Below, in pieces: positions 1 through 4,807 of a stretch of 15,132 bases of DNA (position 1 is the first letter of the stretch; the number at the start of each line of letters is the position of its first letter). The stretch is from positions 1-15,132 of the forward strand of contig PRDT01000085.1 of the NCBI GenBank assembly GCA_003173995.1. The letters run 5' to 3'. The notes beneath the pieces are model-generated. The model made no database searches and was not told the DNA's origin. It saw only the letters and a program-made list of their open reading frames with translations. The stretch is from Candidatus Levyibacteriota bacterium (GTDB taxonomy: Bacteria > Patescibacteriota > Microgenomatia > Levybacterales > UBA12049). A program made the translations under genes and the position numbers.

Positions 1-624
1 AAATGGAGCTTCGTGACCTACTAGTTCTACGTACACATTAGGATATTTGTGCAGCATTTTTTCTAGCACTGGCCAAATTACAGCAAGATCGCCGCTATGA
101 GTATTACTTCCTGCCCAACCTATAACTACCTTATCTTTATTTGGCTCGTGTGGAACAAAGAAATTTGGGTCTACTCTATTCTCATAAACAATTACAGGTA
201 TTTCTTTCTTTGTAGCTACATTGGTTAAATGTCCCCAATTTCTCTTTACTACTTTTTTCAAAGTTGGAGTAGATACAGTAATAACATCAGCCCATTCTGC
301 ACACGCAGACATTCCACCTTTAACAGCTTGCGTGCCAAAAATTCCAGCTGCTGGATTAAATTTTGGAATCTGCCAAACATTATCATCTAGATCGTAGATT
401 ATCTTTACACCAAAAGATCTTATACATTGTAAAAACTGTAAATTTTGATCTGTCATTAAACGCTGAATACAAATAGTATCACATTCTACTATCTCATTTA
501 GATTTGGCATTCCACCTGTAAATAGAAATCTACTATTCGGAATATGCAAATGAGGATAGAAGTGTCGCCATAATCCGCAAGCATCTAGATTTGCTGGGCA
601 AAAACAAACTGTTCCCTTATACAC
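1..624 (-). CDS. Glycosyltransferase, N-terminal part (C-terminus runs off the window)
   Basis: The 208 visible residues look like the first part of a GT-B type glycosyltransferase (GT4-like) of the kind often found in phages. The segment IIYDLDDNVWQIP (about residues 74-86) resembles the acidic DDxxW stretch of these enzymes. VIGWAGSNTHSGDL (about 170-183) is the hallmark GWAGSxxHxxDL segment that opens the nucleotide-sugar-binding half. The frame is open to base 1, so most of the donor-binding domain is missing. The only start that follows an in-frame stop closely is a GTG at 622-624, overlapping the end of the queD-like gene by 8 bases; this is translationally coupled spacing, and the Shine-Dalgarno sequence is weak. 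The acceptor is unknown: teichoic acid, LPS, a virion protein or a modified DNA base are all possible. The family call is fairly sure, the substrate is not. Confidence 0.8.
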   Translation of the reverse strand, partial: MYKGTVCFCPANLDACGLWRHFYPHLHIPNSRFLFTGGMPNLNEIVECDTICIQRLMTDQNLQFLQCIRSFGVKIIYDLDDNVWQIPKFNPAAGIFGTQAVKGGMSACAEWADVITVSTPTLKKVVKRNWGHLTNVATKKEIPVIVYENRVDPNFFVPHEPNKDKVVIGWAGSNTHSGDLAVIWPVLEKMLHKYPNVYVELVGHEAPF

Positions 625-1123
625 CTAATTTGCTTTCTGCTTCTCTAAAAATACTATTTGAGCTATAAACTGTTGCACTAGATGTTGGCGTTTCAAAAAA
701 CACTACGGCTTCTAATTTAATAAATAAATCGGAGTAATGCCTCTGCAGTGCAGACTGGATATGACCAAAACAATAAGCAGCTAAATTTTCAGCTGTTGGT
801 GCAGTAGACATCAATATAAGCTTTTCTAAACCGCATTCTTGCCTACAATGTTCATCCATAATAGCCATAGCGTTTACAAATGGATCATTGTATTCTAAGA
901 TTAAACCATGATCGAATTTATCATGCAAAGACATCAATACGTCTTTAATGTCTCCAAAATCTAATACCATTCCGTTACTTGAGCCGTTTTGCTGCAGTGG
1001 TCCTGATATGTGCGCTTTTATCTTTCCTCGGTGACCGTGTAGATTTTTGCACTTGCTGGCGTGGTTCTGAATCCGGTGTCCGTAATCGAACTCTATTTCC
1101 TTCGTTACCAAAAACCTTTGCAT
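617..1123 (-). CDS. queD: 6-pyruvoyl-tetrahydropterin synthase / QueD homologue (6-carboxytetrahydropterin synthase)
   Basis: This 168-residue protein matches the QueD/PTPS family along its length. The zinc ligands are His16 (DYGHRI) and His29 and His31 (KNLHGHRG), and the nucleophile is Cys25 (ASKCKNLHGH). The catalytic Asp71-His72 pair sits in FDHG, the substrate-side PTAENLA motif is at 109-115, and Glu144 lies in FFETPTSSA. All residues needed for activity are present. In bacteria QueD turns dihydroneopterin triphosphate into 6-carboxytetrahydropterin, on the way to preQ0, queuosine and, in some phages, 7-deazaguanine DNA bases. The ATG at 1121-1123 has an AGAAGG Shine-Dalgarno about nine bases upstream and the N-terminus fits the family, so the 149-base overlap with the upstream nuclease gene appears real. 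No queE, queC or folE is in view, so whether the product feeds DNA or tRNA modification is inference. Confidence 0.92.
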   Translation of the reverse strand: MQRFLVTKEIEFDYGHRIQNHASKCKNLHGHRGKIKAHISGPLQQNGSSNGMVLDFGDIKDVLMSLHDKFDHGLILEYNDPFVNAMAIMDEHCRQECGLEKLILMSTAPTAENLAAYCFGHIQSALQRHYSDLFIKLEAVVFFETPTSSATVYSSNSIFREAESKLGV

Positions 1124-1685
1124 TCTTTAATCCCTTCTTTACTAACATTTTTAATAGCACAGCAAATGGAAAACAAATAAGAGCATGATGTGCTCCTTCT
1201 CTAATTACATAGTTCTGTGCATATGGTACTTTCTTTTTCTTAAGAATATTTGTACTAGTACCATCTTCAGACAACGCGCGAAAAAGATCATCGGCAAAAC
1301 CTATACACTGAATTGTTTTTCCATTTCCTTTGAATACCAACAATGGCTTCAGAGTATTACTCTTGCAGGCACCTTCACAAGCCTGCATCCAGAATTTCTT
1401 AAGTGGGCTAGAACGTTTCTTGTAAAAGGGCTGTAAGAAATCGAATAGCTGCACTTTGCGCCTTGTCTTACATTCTATCGCAAATGGAAAAAGCTTAGCC
1501 ATAGATGGGCTAAGCGACAAATCTCCAAAAGCATGTTTACCTGCACCGCTTCCTTCTGATCTAAAAACATCTGTAGGCGTTATACCTAAACATTCGAATG
1601 AAGTAATGAGTATCTTTTTTACTGTGCGTTCGAAGGCTCCGCCTATACGCTTACCTTTTCCGCCTTTTCTCTTTTTCTTTGGCAT
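975..1685 (-). CDS. Phage-type PD-(D/E)XK endonuclease (Holliday-junction-resolvase-like)
   Basis: The 236-residue protein begins with a basic tail (MPKKKRKGGKGKR) and then shows the order of motifs of a phage PD-(D/E)XK nuclease family: GGAFER (Glu19, helix 1), DVFRSEGSGAGKHAFGDL with Asp55, and FAIECKTRR with Glu71 and Lys73. Glu19, Asp55, Glu71 and Lys73 would form the metal site. Relatives are usually labelled Holliday junction resolvases or putative PDDEXK phage endonucleases and act in branched-DNA resolution or replication and packaging. The start lies 3 bases after the stop of the preceding gene. Residues from about 188 to the end are very basic and overlap the queD-like gene in another frame; this tail may be a DNA-binding extension or simply the by-product of a lost earlier stop. 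The nuclease fold is well supported, the exact DNA substrate is not. Confidence 0.75.
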   Translation of the reverse strand: MPKKKRKGGKGKRIGGAFERTVKKILITSFECLGITPTDVFRSEGSGAGKHAFGDLSLSPSMAKLFPFAIECKTRRKVQLFDFLQPFYKKRSSPLKKFWMQACEGACKSNTLKPLLVFKGNGKTIQCIGFADDLFRALSEDGTSTNILKKKKVPYAQNYVIREGAHHALICFPFAVLLKMLVKKGLKNAKVFGNEGNRVRLRTPDSEPRQQVQKSTRSPRKDKSAHIRTTAAKRLK

Positions 1686-1688
1686 CTT

Positions 1689-2090
1689 CTAACCAACTAT
1701 GACTAGACTAGTACCTTTAGCTTTTACTTTCTTTCCTTCTTTAGACAACACATAAAACATCGTTTCTGATCCTTCTACAGGTCCAAGCAAAGTATAAGAC
1801 TTATCTTTTTCTTGATGAAAGACCTTTGTTCCTTTTGGAGCTGAACGTAAAGCTTGCAATGGATCTTGAACAGATGCAGAACGCATTTGAGCTAGTTGCT
1901 GCTTGGCTTCGGCTTCGGACATAACATGACCCATTGGGTCGCCAGAAGCTGCTAGTATAGCTTTACGCTGAATATTCTTAGCATTTGAAGCGTAACCAGA
2001 AAGTTCTTCTAGAGTCATGGAACCAAAAGTTCCACGTCTAGGTAATTTGGAATGAACTACTTTATCTTCTACTTTCATCTCATCATTCAT
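1689..2090 (-). CDS. Uncharacterised 133-residue protein
   Basis: I do not recognise a family. The N-terminal half is polar and helical, with a TLEELSGYASNAKNIQRKAI segment (about 26-45) and an Ala/Gln-rich stretch (SEAEAKQQLAQ). The last 45 residues (KSYTLLGPVEGSETMFYVLS onward) look like several beta strands ending in a glycine, as in a small SH3- or KOW-like barrel. I chose the ATG at 2088-2090 rather than one 18 bases earlier: it makes an ATGA overlap with the stop of the DUF3307 gene and has an AGGA Shine-Dalgarno eight bases upstream, while the earlier ATG has none. The gene sits between membrane genes and the nuclease in a coupled run; its role is unknown. Confidence 0.7.
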   Translation of the reverse strand: MNDEMKVEDKVVHSKLPRRGTFGSMTLEELSGYASNAKNIQRKAILAASGDPMGHVMSEAEAKQQLAQMRSASVQDPLQALRSAPKGTKVFHQEKDKSYTLLGPVEGSETMFYVLSKEGKKVKAKGTSLVIVG

Positions 2091-2446
2091 ACAAGTAATC
2101 CTAACCATCTAGCTGTAAAGAATAACGTTGTAATATGAATTGCTTGATCGAAGCCTACTACCACAAAGAACCAATGGGCTTCTTTCCTTTCCCAAAGTTT
2201 GGAAGTACATCTAGACGTTATCCAATCTACACAGAAATGAAGTAAACCGTTTAAAGCAACATATTCTAAAATATCTATCTCAGAATAACCAATCAACAAT
2301 AATGGGATTGGAAACACAGAACAGTAAGCACAAACATGAGCTAACAACCAAAAGTTGCTTTTACTTTTAGTCTTCGCCATCTTATCTGACTGGAAAACAA
2401 AATCAGCAACAAAATGCATCCATATAAGACTATAGATTAGTATCAT
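2087..2446 (-). CDS. DUF3307-family membrane protein
   Basis: The 119 residues fit the DUF3307 family. The N-terminal signature HFVADFVFQSDKMAKTKS (His11, Asp15, Gln19, Lys23) is followed by hydrophobic segments around 35-53 and 58-75, then LLHFCVDWITSR (His70, Asp74) and FFVVVGFDQAIHI (Asp100, His104) leading into a last membrane segment. The conserved His/Asp/Gln residues at membrane borders are typical of the family, whose biochemical role is not established. Members occur in bacteria and in phages. Start and stop both use four-base ATGA overlaps with the neighbouring genes, so it is translated as part of a tight operon with the small membrane protein upstream. The family call is good; no function should be assigned. 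Confidence 0.8.
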   Translation of the reverse strand: MILIYSLIWMHFVADFVFQSDKMAKTKSKSNFWLLAHVCAYCSVFPIPLLLIGYSEIDILEYVALNGLLHFCVDWITSRCTSKLWERKEAHWFFVVVGFDQAIHITTLFFTARWLGLLV

Positions 2447-2700
2447 AGATTAGTCCCTGCGTAGAAAGCATCACCTGGACGATAGGACTCTTCCATAACT
2501 CTCGCTTCTACTAGCTTACTTTTCAACTGCATTCGTTCTGGAATGGTTAATGTCGAATAACGTAAAACTCTATCTACATCTGCTATACTTAATTTTTCGA
2601 CAGATTTAATAATGGCACGATCGTTAAAACATCTACGCATAATCAAAACAGCTCCGACAATAGCTGGAACTGTTAGTAAACCTAATAAATATTTCTTCAT
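2443..2700 (-). CDS. Small single-span membrane protein, unknown
   Basis: The 85-residue product starts MKKYLLGLLTVPAIVGAVLI, which gives one membrane helix (about 4-21) after a short positive N-terminus, followed by Arg-Arg and a soluble, charged helical domain of about 60 residues (SVEKLSIADVDRVLR, IPERMQLKSKLVEARVMEES). This arrangement predicts an N-in, C-out anchor or an uncleaved signal sequence; no clear signal peptidase site is seen. The ATG at 2698-2700 is preceded by a GAAAGGAAATTAG Shine-Dalgarno region. It is the first gene after the tRNA/inverted-repeat region, and its leader contains the right arm-to-left arm hairpin described at 2717-2833, so its expression may depend on that structure. 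Family unknown. Confidence 0.72.
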   Translation of the reverse strand: MKKYLLGLLTVPAIVGAVLIMRRCFNDRAIIKSVEKLSIADVDRVLRYSTLTIPERMQLKSKLVEARVMEESYRPGDAFYAGTNL

Positions 2701-2716
2701 CTAATTTCCTTTCTGA

Positions 2717-2833
2717 TTTCTGAGAGATTCAAGATCTAAAGAGCTAAAGTGTAATCGCCCATAGTAGCCATCGCACGATAATCCGATAGGTGCACCTATC
2801 GGTGTTGGACTATAATCTTGAATCTCTCAGAAA
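2717..2833 (-). repeat. Perfect 19-bp inverted repeat closing a 117-base element; candidate structured RNA
   Basis: Bases 2717-2735 are the exact reverse complement of 2815-2833 (19 of 19). The 79 bases between them contain a second, nested 20-bp palindrome (2783-2802). Read as minus-strand RNA this gives a long closing helix and at least one strong inner hairpin. It contains no long reading frame, lies 16 bases downstream of the tRNA-Leu gene and ends just before the Shine-Dalgarno of the gene at 2443-2700. It may be a small phage RNA, an RNase III-type processing site between tRNA and mRNA, or a DNA element such as an origin or recombination site. There is no T-run after the hairpins, so it is not a typical intrinsic terminator. 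The repeat is certain; the function is not. Confidence 0.85.
2783..2802. repeat. Perfect 20-bp palindrome nested in the inverted-repeat element
   Basis: The sequence ccgataggtgcacctatcgg is identical to its own reverse complement over 20 bases. As RNA it folds into an 8-bp stem with a UGCA tetraloop; as DNA it is a fully symmetric dyad of the size bound by dimeric regulators. Its place inside a larger perfect inverted repeat makes chance unlikely, but which form is used cannot be told here. Confidence 0.85.
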
Positions 2834-2846
2834 CCTTTCGAAGTAA

Positions 2847-2931
2847 TGGTGCCCGGTGAGGGACTCGAACCCTCACGGATTTCTCCTGCGGATTTTAAGT
2901 CCGCTATGGCTGCCAATTTCATCAACCGGGC
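2847..2931 (-). tRNA. tRNA-Leu(UAA), with encoded CCA
   Basis: The minus strand reads a complete class II tRNA. The 7-bp acceptor stem is GCCCGGT pairing with ACCGGGC, followed by discriminator A and an encoded CCA (2847-2849). The anticodon arm GCGGA-CTTAAAA-TCCGC carries anticodon TAA. A 13-base variable region with a GGA/TCC mini-stem follows, then the T arm GAGGG-TTCGAGT-CCCTC. The D region has the conserved GAAATTGGCAG-type sequence of leucine tRNAs. It decodes UUA (and UUG by wobble), codons that are frequent in these AT-rich genes, so it probably supports late-gene translation. It lies alone, between the mini-ORF and the inverted-repeat element. Confidence 0.97.
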
Positions 2932-2966
2932 TTTACAGCGTGCTCCTGTACCAACCAGATAATCAT
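2922..2966 (-). CDS. Candidate 14-codon leader peptide with perfect Shine-Dalgarno
   Basis: An ATG at 2964-2966 is preceded by AAAGGAGG (2975-2982) at a spacing of eight bases, one of the strongest ribosome sites in the window. The frame reads MIIWLVQEHAVKPG and stops with a TGA inside the first bases of the tRNA-Leu acceptor region. It could be a translated leader whose ribosome affects tRNA maturation or downstream expression. It could equally be a decayed gene start, or an anti-SD pairing site within a structured leader. Too short to judge by composition. Confidence 0.3.
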   Translation of the reverse strand: MIIWLVQEHAVKPG

Positions 2967-2999
2967 ACAATGGGCCTCCTTTGACCCGTAGAAGCACGC
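2938..2999 (-). other. 7-bp inverted repeat enclosing the strong Shine-Dalgarno (tRNA-like helix or leader hairpin)
   Basis: Bases 2938-2944 (gcgtgct) pair exactly with 2993-2999 (agcacgc), closing a 62-base unit directly next to the tRNA-Leu gene. Inside, GGGTC and GGCCC on the minus strand can pair (with one G-T) around the AAAGGA part of the Shine-Dalgarno. The 7-bp closing helix looks like an acceptor stem, but the unit is too short for a tRNA, has no T-loop consensus and no CCA. It may be a degenerate tRNA or a regulatory leader fold. Confidence 0.4.
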
Positions 3000-3017
3000 C
3001 ATCCTACTACTAACTAT

Positions 3018-3023
3018 ATTATA
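3018..3023 (-). promoter_or_regulatory. Candidate -10 box (TATAAT) ahead of the mini-ORF/tRNA/inverted-repeat unit
   Basis: The minus strand has a perfect TATAAT, read from 3023 to 3018, placing a start site near base 3011, between the upstream gene and the tRNA unit. No good -35 box is found at 16-18 bases spacing (the best candidates are around GTCACT), and there is no TGn extension. It may be a weak or activator-dependent promoter, or a chance match in AT-rich DNA. Confidence 0.3.
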
Positions 3024-3038
3024 CGGAAAACAAGTTTC

Positions 3039-3389
3039 TTAGTGACCTGTAAAGTCGTACTCTAATGCCTTAAAATCAGCTACGACCTGTTGTTCTCCAG
3101 TTTTGAAATCTGCAACTAGTTGCTTAACAGAACTCAACGTTTGTTCTGACAATTGCACAGCTCCTACAAAGTTTCCACCTGCGGCTTGCGAAGAAGCACT
3201 CTCTGCTAAAGTCGCTGTCTTTATTACATCGTAAAAAACTTGAGAAGCAACAACTACAGTCTGCGGTCCTAACTTACTCCAAGTTTCCTTGACAGCAGTG
3301 GCTACCTTCGCAGCACCGGTAAGAACTTCTCCGACTTTTGCACCTAAATGTGCAACTTCTTTGAAAAATCCACTAATAGAAAAACCCAT
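3039..3389 (-). CDS. Small helical phage protein, unknown (116 residues)
   Basis: The protein starts MGFSISGFFKEVAHLGAKVG and is predicted almost wholly helical and amphipathic: Ala/Val-rich helices to about residue 70, a Gly-Gly turn, then SEQTLSSVKQLVADF followed by a near-repeat of the VADFK segment (92-96 and 103-107). No membrane span is long enough to be certain, although 20-65 is rather hydrophobic. A GGAGG Shine-Dalgarno lies nine bases before the ATG. It is the last gene before the RNA region and follows a run of small uncharacterised genes. The N-terminus could associate with membranes or with other coat proteins, but this is inference; no family is recognised. Confidence 0.75.
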   Translation of the reverse strand: MGFSISGFFKEVAHLGAKVGEVLTGAAKVATAVKETWSKLGPQTVVVASQVFYDVIKTATLAESASSQAAGGNFVGAVQLSEQTLSSVKQLVADFKTGEQQVVADFKALEYDFTGH

Positions 3390-3419
3390 TGAATATTTCC
3401 TCCATTTTAGATTTGACTG

Positions 3420-3770
3420 TTATACAAACCAACGGCTACGATCGGAATCCATTACATCAGAGTTATCCACACCGATTGTTTGAACTACTACTCTTCGCGG
3501 TCCTGGATCTTGTGCTAACTGTCTTTCTCTCTCATAGTTCAAATACTTCTTAGACTTCCTATCTTTCTTATCTTCTGGAGAATCTATATTCTTTACCGGA
3601 ACTGTATTCTTTGGAGGCACGATATCTAGGATCGCAAAATGAAAAGAGTCATTCGCCATTCCGTAAGAAGCGAGTAGACTTTCTTCGTCTCTGGCTACGA
3701 CTGTACTCTTCATCTCGTTTGTTGGTAAATCTGCGATTCCCATTTTTGACAATGTTTCGTTTAAATTCAT
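3420..3770 (-). CDS. Uncharacterised 116-residue protein
   Basis: The N-terminal 45 residues (LSKMGIADLPTNEMKSTVVA onwards) look folded. A proline-containing linker (IVPPKNTVPVKN) leads to a strongly charged stretch of alternating Lys/Asp/Arg (SPEDKKDRKSKKYLNYERER), and the C-terminus (RRVVVQTIGVDNS) is beta-like. A TAGGAG Shine-Dalgarno stands before the ATG at 3768-3770. Sixty-five bases separate it from the gene upstream, the widest gap in this block, and 30 bases from the gene downstream. I recognise no family; the charged middle would suit nucleic acid or protein contacts. Confidence 0.68.
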   Translation of the reverse strand: MNLNETLSKMGIADLPTNEMKSTVVARDEESLLASYGMANDSFHFAILDIVPPKNTVPVKNIDSPEDKKDRKSKKYLNYERERQLAQDPGPRRVVVQTIGVDNSDVMDSDRSRWFV

Positions 3771-3835
3771 TTTGTACTCCTAGTAACTTGACTGTCTTAA
3801 CATTGCCAAATTCAACTACAACTAAATCTTGAGAA

Positions 3836-4294
3836 TTATTGAAAGAGGGCTGCTGCTGACTCAACCGAAACTGTATTGTATTCTTCATCGTTAACCTCTA
3901 TCATTGTTGGTAGAAGTCCGATACCTTTACCTAATGTATTTAGTTCGTTGTATGTATCACGCAATTGCTTCTTAGTAAATGAGTATCTTGAACACGCCCT
4001 CACTGCGTTCCAAGTGTTAAGAACGTCTACAGATTCTTCAGAAAGCTTTGCTGGCAATTGCTTTAAGAATTGCTCCATTTCTGTTTCTGCATTACGATAA
4101 TTGGAAACTTGCATTACCGTTCTTTGAATTAGAACTGTTAACCTATTTGCATCTGATACAGGCCATTTCTTCACAATCAAATACAGCAAAGTTAACTGCA
4201 CAAATTGATCGTGTGATTTTTCTTTACGTAATTCTAATTCAACTATTCGTTTAACCAAGTCACCTAGTGGTGCTGTTATTAAGACGGTCGCCAT
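3836..4294 (-). CDS. Uncharacterised helical protein (152 residues)
   Basis: The sequence begins MATVLITAPLGDLVKRIVEL and is rich in heptad-like helices through residue 105 (LTLLYLIVKKWPVSDANRLT, YRNAETEMEQFLKQLP), followed by TWNAVRACSRYSFTKKQLRD and a less regular acidic end (MIEVNDEEYNTVSVESAAAL). No membrane span or catalytic motif is evident. The ATG overlaps the end of the preceding small gene by 16 bases, with a GAGAG Shine-Dalgarno. Its place among small genes following head-protein genes might suit a head-tail connector or tail-assembly role, but no homologue is recognised and that is only positional inference. Confidence 0.7.
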   Translation of the reverse strand: MATVLITAPLGDLVKRIVELELRKEKSHDQFVQLTLLYLIVKKWPVSDANRLTVLIQRTVMQVSNYRNAETEMEQFLKQLPAKLSEESVDVLNTWNAVRACSRYSFTKKQLRDTYNELNTLGKGIGLLPTMIEVNDEEYNTVSVESAAALFQ

Positions 4295-4509
4295 GGTACA
4301 CTCTCACCGTGTTCGTAAGCTAGACTATAGTTCTTTCGTTTGAAAGATCTTTCCATTAAAGCTAATCGATCGGAAACAGCAGTTGCTACAATTTCTTTCC
4401 CGAGCTGCCTAAGTTGAATTTTCGCTTCTTCTACAGTTATCTTACCTTTGATCAACTGCAGAGTTATCGGATTGCAAGTTAACGAAGTAATCATTGGCTT
4501 TGAATTCAT
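4279..4509 (-). CDS. Small uncharacterised protein (up to 76 residues; start uncertain)
   Basis: The convincing part is the charged helical segment KITVEEAKIQLRQLGKEIVA (about 23-42) followed by SDRLALMERSFKRKN and YEHGESVPWRPS. The upstream part overlaps the metallopeptidase-like gene in another frame by up to 68 bases. Neither the ATG at 4507-4509 nor the one at 4492-4494 has a strong ribosome site, and an AAAGG stands just before codon KIT, so the true start may be a rare codon near 4445. The downstream gene overlaps its last 16 bases. Function unknown. Confidence 0.55.
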   Translation of the reverse strand: MNSKPMITSLTCNPITLQLIKGKITVEEAKIQLRQLGKEIVATAVSDRLALMERSFKRKNYSLAYEHGESVPWRPS

Positions 4510-4807
4510 CCCATGCTTCTAATATGCAATGAGCTGTATCTGTTGTAAATATCTCTTCGCTTTGCTCTGGTATTACTCTAAGATGATTGGCTAAATCTTT
4601 CTTTGTCTTAAAATTATGTTCATGATTATGAACACAAGCATGAACAATTTCATGCATCTCTATTTCTTTTGTTTGATCTAGTCCATAATCTGTACAAACT
4701 GTTATTACTCTATCTTGAGTACCGTTATCGACTAACGGATAACTTACCGAAGAATTGGAGCAACCAGCAACAAGCAAATATACATAGAATCCTATTGTTA
4801 TAATCAT
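4442..4807 (-). CDS. HExxH metallopeptidase-like small protein with putative lipobox
   Basis: The 121 residues contain IEMHEIVHACVHNHEH, in which His52, Glu53 and His56 form a zinc HExxH motif. The downstream stretch EQSEEIFTTDTAHCILEAWD (81-100) offers Glu84/Glu85 as third ligand. This layout (MHExxHAxxH, then EEExxxxxxxxxLxxAL) resembles small metallopeptidase-like proteins found in phages. The N-terminus (MIITIGFYVYLLVAGC) ends in VAGC, a plausible lipobox with Cys16, but lacks the usual positive residues, so lipid modification is uncertain. The ATG makes an ATGA overlap with the preceding tagged gene. A periplasmic, membrane-anchored peptidase might act in lysis, in host-surface change or on exported proteins; I infer no specific target. 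Confidence 0.65.
   Translation of the reverse strand: MIITIGFYVYLLVAGCSNSSVSYPLVDNGTQDRVITVCTDYGLDQTKEIEMHEIVHACVHNHEHNFKTKKDLANHLRVIPEQSEEIFTTDTAHCILEAWDEFKANDYFVNLQSDNSAVDQR

Noticed and set aside
1665..1685. PKKKRK at the nuclease N-terminus, identical to a viral nuclear localisation core
   Set aside because: A lysine/arginine-rich DNA-binding tail is expected in such nucleases and everything else is bacterial-phage in style; the match is taken as chance.
975..1692. Chain of plus-strand frames opposite the nuclease gene
   Set aside because: They lie antisense to a well-supported gene, have no ribosome sites of note and no recognisable product; every real gene here is on the minus strand.
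2783..2802. Intrinsic terminator at the 20-bp palindrome
   Set aside because: No U-run follows the hairpin on either strand.
2938..2999. A second complete tRNA
   Set aside because: Only the 7-bp acceptor-like helix fits; total length is 62 bases, there is no T-loop consensus, no proper D arm and no CCA.
3649..3888. A 79-codon minus-strand frame spanning the gap between 3836 and 3770
   Set aside because: More than 80% overlaps the two neighbouring genes in other frames, its C-terminal half mirrors the 3420-3770 gene, composition is low in structure, and the neighbours have better ribosome sites.
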